64,000 nt of DNA from Megachile rotundata (taxonomy: Eukaryota; Arthropoda; Insecta; Hymenoptera; Megachilidae): assembly GCF_050947335.1 (NCBI RefSeq), contig NW_027473693.1, forward strand, positions 110,775-174,774. The letters are read 5' to 3'. Under the pieces are notes generated by a model. It saw nothing but the letters and a program-made list of their open reading frames with translations. It did no database searches and was not told where the DNA came from. The position numbers and the translations under genes are program-made. Shown here piece by piece: positions 61,046 through 64,000 of this stretch. The stretch's first letter is position 1. The number at the start of each line of letters is the position of its first letter.

Positions 61046-64000
61046 CTCATTGCTCTTATTATTATCAATCTAACTCATATTATTAGCCATATTATGCTTA
61101 TGTGATCGATAGAACGACAATTACTATACTCATTGCTCTTATTATTATCAATCTAACTCATATTACTAACCATATTACGCAGATATGATCGATAGAACGA
61201 CAATTACTATACTCATTGCTCTTATTATTATCAATCTAACTCATATTATTACCCATATTATGCTTATATGATCGATAGAACGACAATTACTATTCTCATT
61301 GCTCTTATTATTATCAATCTAACTCATATTATTAGCCATATTATGCTTATATGATCGATAGAACGACAATTACTATACTCATTACTCTTATTATTATCAA
61401 TCTAACTCATATTATTAGCCATATTATGCTTATGTGATCGAGAGGACGACAATTACTATGCTTATTACTCTTATTATTATCAATCTAACTCATATTATTA
61501 GCCATATTATGCTTATATGATCGATAGAACGACAATTACTATGCTTATTACTCTTATTATTATCAATCTAACTCATATTATAAACCATATTATGGAGATA
61601 TGATCGATAGGACGACAATTACTATGCTTATTACTCTTATTATCATCAATCTTACTCATATTATTAGCCATATTATGCTTATATGATCGACAGAACGAAA
61701 ATTACTATACTTATTACTCTTATTATTATCAATCTAACTCATATTATTAGCCATATTATGATTATATTATCGATAGAACGACAATTACTATACTCATTGC
61801 TCTTATTATTATCAATCTAACTCATATTATTAGCCATATTATGCTTATATGATCGATAGAACGAGAATTACTATACTCACTACACTTAGTATTATCAATC
61901 TAACTCATATTATTAGCCATATTATGCTTATATTATCGATAGAACGACAATTACTATACTTATTACTCTTACTATTATTAATCTAACTCATATTATTAGC
62001 CATATTATGCTTATATGATCGATAGAACGAGAATTACTATACTCACTACTCTTAGTATTATCAATCTAACTCATATTATTAGCCATATTATGCTTATATT
62101 ATCGATAGAACGACAATTACTATACTTATTACTCTTATTATTATCAATCTAACTCATATTATTAACCACATTATGCTTATATGATCGATAGAACGACAAT
62201 TACTATACTTATTACTCTTATTATTATTAATCTAACTCATATTATTAGCCATATTATGCTTATATGATCGATAGAACGAGAATTACTATACTCACTACTC
62301 TTAGTATTATCAATCTAACTCATATTATTAGCCATATTATGCTTATATTATCGATAGAGCGACAATTACTGTACATATTACTGTTATTATTATCAATCAA
62401 ACTCTTATTATTAGCCATATTATGCTTAAATGATCGATAGAACGACAATTACTATACTTATTACTCATATTATTATCAATCTAACTCATATTATTAGCCA
62501 TATAATGCTTATATGATCGATAGAACGACAATTACTATACTTATTACTCTTATTATTATCAACCTAACTCATATTATTAGCCATATTATGCTTATGTGAT
62601 CGATAGGACGACAATTACTATGCTTATTACTCTTATTATTATCAATCTAACTCATATTATTAGCCATATTATGCTTATATGATCGATAGGACGACAATTA
62701 CTATGCTTATTACTCTTATTATCATCAATCTTACTCATATTATTAACCATATTATGCTTATATGATCGATAGAACGACAATCACTGTACTTATTACTCTT
62801 ATTATTATCAATCTAACTAATATTATTAGCCATATTATCCTTATATGATCGATAGAACGACAATTACTATACTTATTACTCTTATTATTATCAATCTAAC
62901 TCATATTATTAGCCATATTACGCTTATGTGATGGATAGAACGACAATTACTATACTTATTACTCTTATTATTATCAATCTAACTCATATTATTAGCCATA
63001 TTATGCTTATGTGATCGATAGAACGATAATTACTATACTTATTACTCTTATTATTATCAATCTAACTCATATTATTAGCCACATTATGCTTATGTGATCG
63101 ATAGAACGACAATTACTATACTTATTACTCTTATTATTATGAATCTAACTCATATTATTAACCATATTATGCAGATATGATCGATAGAACGACGATTACT
63201 ATACTTATTACTCTCACTATTATCAATCTAACTCATATTATTAGCCATATTATGCTTATGTGATCGATAGAACGACAATTACTATACGTATTACACTCAC
63301 TATTATCAATCAAACTCATATTATTAACCATATTATGCTATATGTGATCGAGAGGACGACAATTACTATGCTTATTACTCTTATTATTATCAATCTAACT
63401 CATATTATTAGCCATATTATGCTTATATGATCGATAGAACGACAATTACTATACTCATTACTCTTATTATTATCAATCTAACTCATATTATTAGCCATAT
63501 TATGCTATATGTGATCGAGAGGACGACAATTACTATGCTTATTACTCTTATTATTATCAATCTAACTCATATTATTAGCCATATTATGCTTATATGATCG
63601 ATAGAACGACAATTACTATGCTTATTACTCTTATTATTATCAATCTAACTCATATTATTAACCATATTATGCAGATATGATCGATAGGACGACAATTACT
63701 ATGCTTATTACTCTTATTATCATCAATCTTACTCATATTATTAGCCATATTATGCTTATATGATCGACAGAACGAAAATTACTATACGTATTACTCTTAT
63801 TATTATCTATCTAACTCATATTATTAGCCATATTATGCTTATATGATCGATAGAACGACAATTTCTATACTCATTGCTCTTATTATTATCAATCTAACTC
63901 ATATTATTAGCCATATTATGCTTATATGATCGATAGAACGACAATTACTATACTTATTACTCTTACTATTATCAATCTAACTCATATTATTAGCCATATA

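Larger units (their letters stand above)
1..64000. repeat. 83 bp satellite DNA array filling the window
   Basis: A monomer of 83 bp repeats head to tail from the first to the last base. It starts (arbitrary phase) with TGCTTATATGATCG or TGCAGATATGATCG, continues with ATAGAACGACAATTAC, an ACTCTTATTATT core, TCAATCTAACTC and ends in ATTAGCCATATTA. The consensus has 63 A/T and 20 G/C bases. There are 770 full copies plus one of 82 bp at the right edge. Every copy is in the same orientation, and I saw no foreign insertion. Copies differ mostly by point changes that recur in fixed combinations, as expected when blocks of many monomers are duplicated. The family is not one I can name. Long uniform satellite of this type is known from heterochromatin and centromeres of eukaryotes; that role here is inferred only. 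Confidence 0.99.
46200..64000. repeat. Satellite region III: variant set of the right third
   Basis: From about 46.2 kb the heads GCTTATGTGATCG, CGCTTATGTGATGG and CGCAGATATGATCG become frequent, with GATAATTAC, ACTCATTGCTC, CTATGCTTATTAC, TATCATCAATCTTAC and ATAGGACGAC. TGGAGATAAGATCG with its AATCATATTATTTGCC partner, frequent to the left, is absent. Only here do 84 bp monomers occur. Blocks are again shared between distant positions in this region. No gene, RNA or mobile element is visible. The right end is open, cut 1 bp before a monomer end. Confidence 0.85.
46481..64000. repeat. 2.9 kb direct duplication, offset 14,614 bp, running off the window
   Basis: About 46481-49386 corresponds to 61095-64000 with a constant offset of 14,614 bp (176 monomers plus six extra bases from 84 bp monomers). 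Landmarks in both are the CGCAGATATG head (46564 and 61178), the dimeric cassette (47145 and 61759), TCCTTATATGATCG (48224 and 62838) and two 84 bp monomers 167 bp apart (48722, 48889 and 63336, 63503). The right copy is cut by the window end, so its full length is unknown. The final bases, GCCATATA, carry a T-to-A change relative to 49386. Confidence 0.85.

Noticed and set aside
1..64000. CRISPR array
   Set aside because: The repeat is continuous, with no unique spacers; the entire 83 bp unit is conserved.
1..64000. Plasmid or phage iteron origin
   Set aside because: Hundreds of 83 bp units over 64 kb without any replication gene do not fit iterons, which are short and few.
1..64000. CENP-B box
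   Set aside because: The only region of slight similarity, around CGATAGAACGAC, lacks the essential TTCG and CGGG core bases on either strand.
1..64000. Telomeric or subtelomeric repeat
   Set aside because: No short G-rich telomere unit such as TTAGGG or TTAGG runs are present.
1..64000. Promoters or transcription terminators from TATA-like segments (TATACTTATT, CTTATATGATC)
   Set aside because: TATA-like words arise in every monomer by composition alone, and no transcription unit is visible to support them.

Overview
The whole 64 kb window is one uninterrupted, head-to-tail satellite DNA array. I see no protein gene, RNA gene, transposon, CRISPR array or unique sequence anywhere in it. The unit is an 83 bp monomer. 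The consensus is about 76% A+T (63 of 83 bases), has 14 C against 6 G on the + strand, and carries one ATCGAT site and two CpG dinucleotides per copy. The window holds 770 complete monomers plus a last one cut 1 bp short. All of them point the same way. Long, single-orientation satellite of this kind indicates eukaryotic heterochromatin, such as centromeric, pericentromeric or a heterochromatic block. I do not recognise the family. High A+T without CpG loss fits an arthropod or other weakly methylated genome better than a vertebrate or plant, but this is a weak inference.

Layout. Region I (about 1-20,900) is dominated by ATATGATCG heads, CACTCACTATT, CACTCACTGTT and TGGAGATAAGATCG variants. 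It contains an imperfect 3,818 bp direct duplication and several overlapping smaller ones. Region II (about 20,900-46,200) carries a recurring nine-monomer cassette marked by ATAGATCGAC (nine copies, three of them exactly 1,992 bp apart), a four-monomer cassette marked by GATCAGGAG (seven copies), and a CATACTATG marker (seven copies). Region III (about 46,200-64,000) is marked by GTGATCG and TGATGG heads, a locally dimeric (166 bp) cassette, a 1,412 bp (17-monomer) tandem duplication, and the only length-changing monomers in the window. A 4,816 bp duplication bridges regions II and III, and an 18.8 kb-distant pair links the end of region I to region II.

The most notable property is length discipline. 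The first 587 monomers (1-48,721) stay exactly in 83 bp register, and the eight extra bases seen after that all come from one 84 bp monomer type repeated eight times. Variation is therefore almost entirely substitutional and is shuffled by block duplication in whole-monomer steps, with a few chimeric monomers showing where exchanges took place. The monomer also has a hidden three-base periodicity of TTA triplets, which suggests an origin from a (TTA)n-like microsatellite and accounts for the short minus-strand open frames. Nothing here works as a gene set; any function would be structural (chromatin, centromere, satellite transcripts). Boundaries of duplications were read by eye from shared variants and are good to about one monomer.
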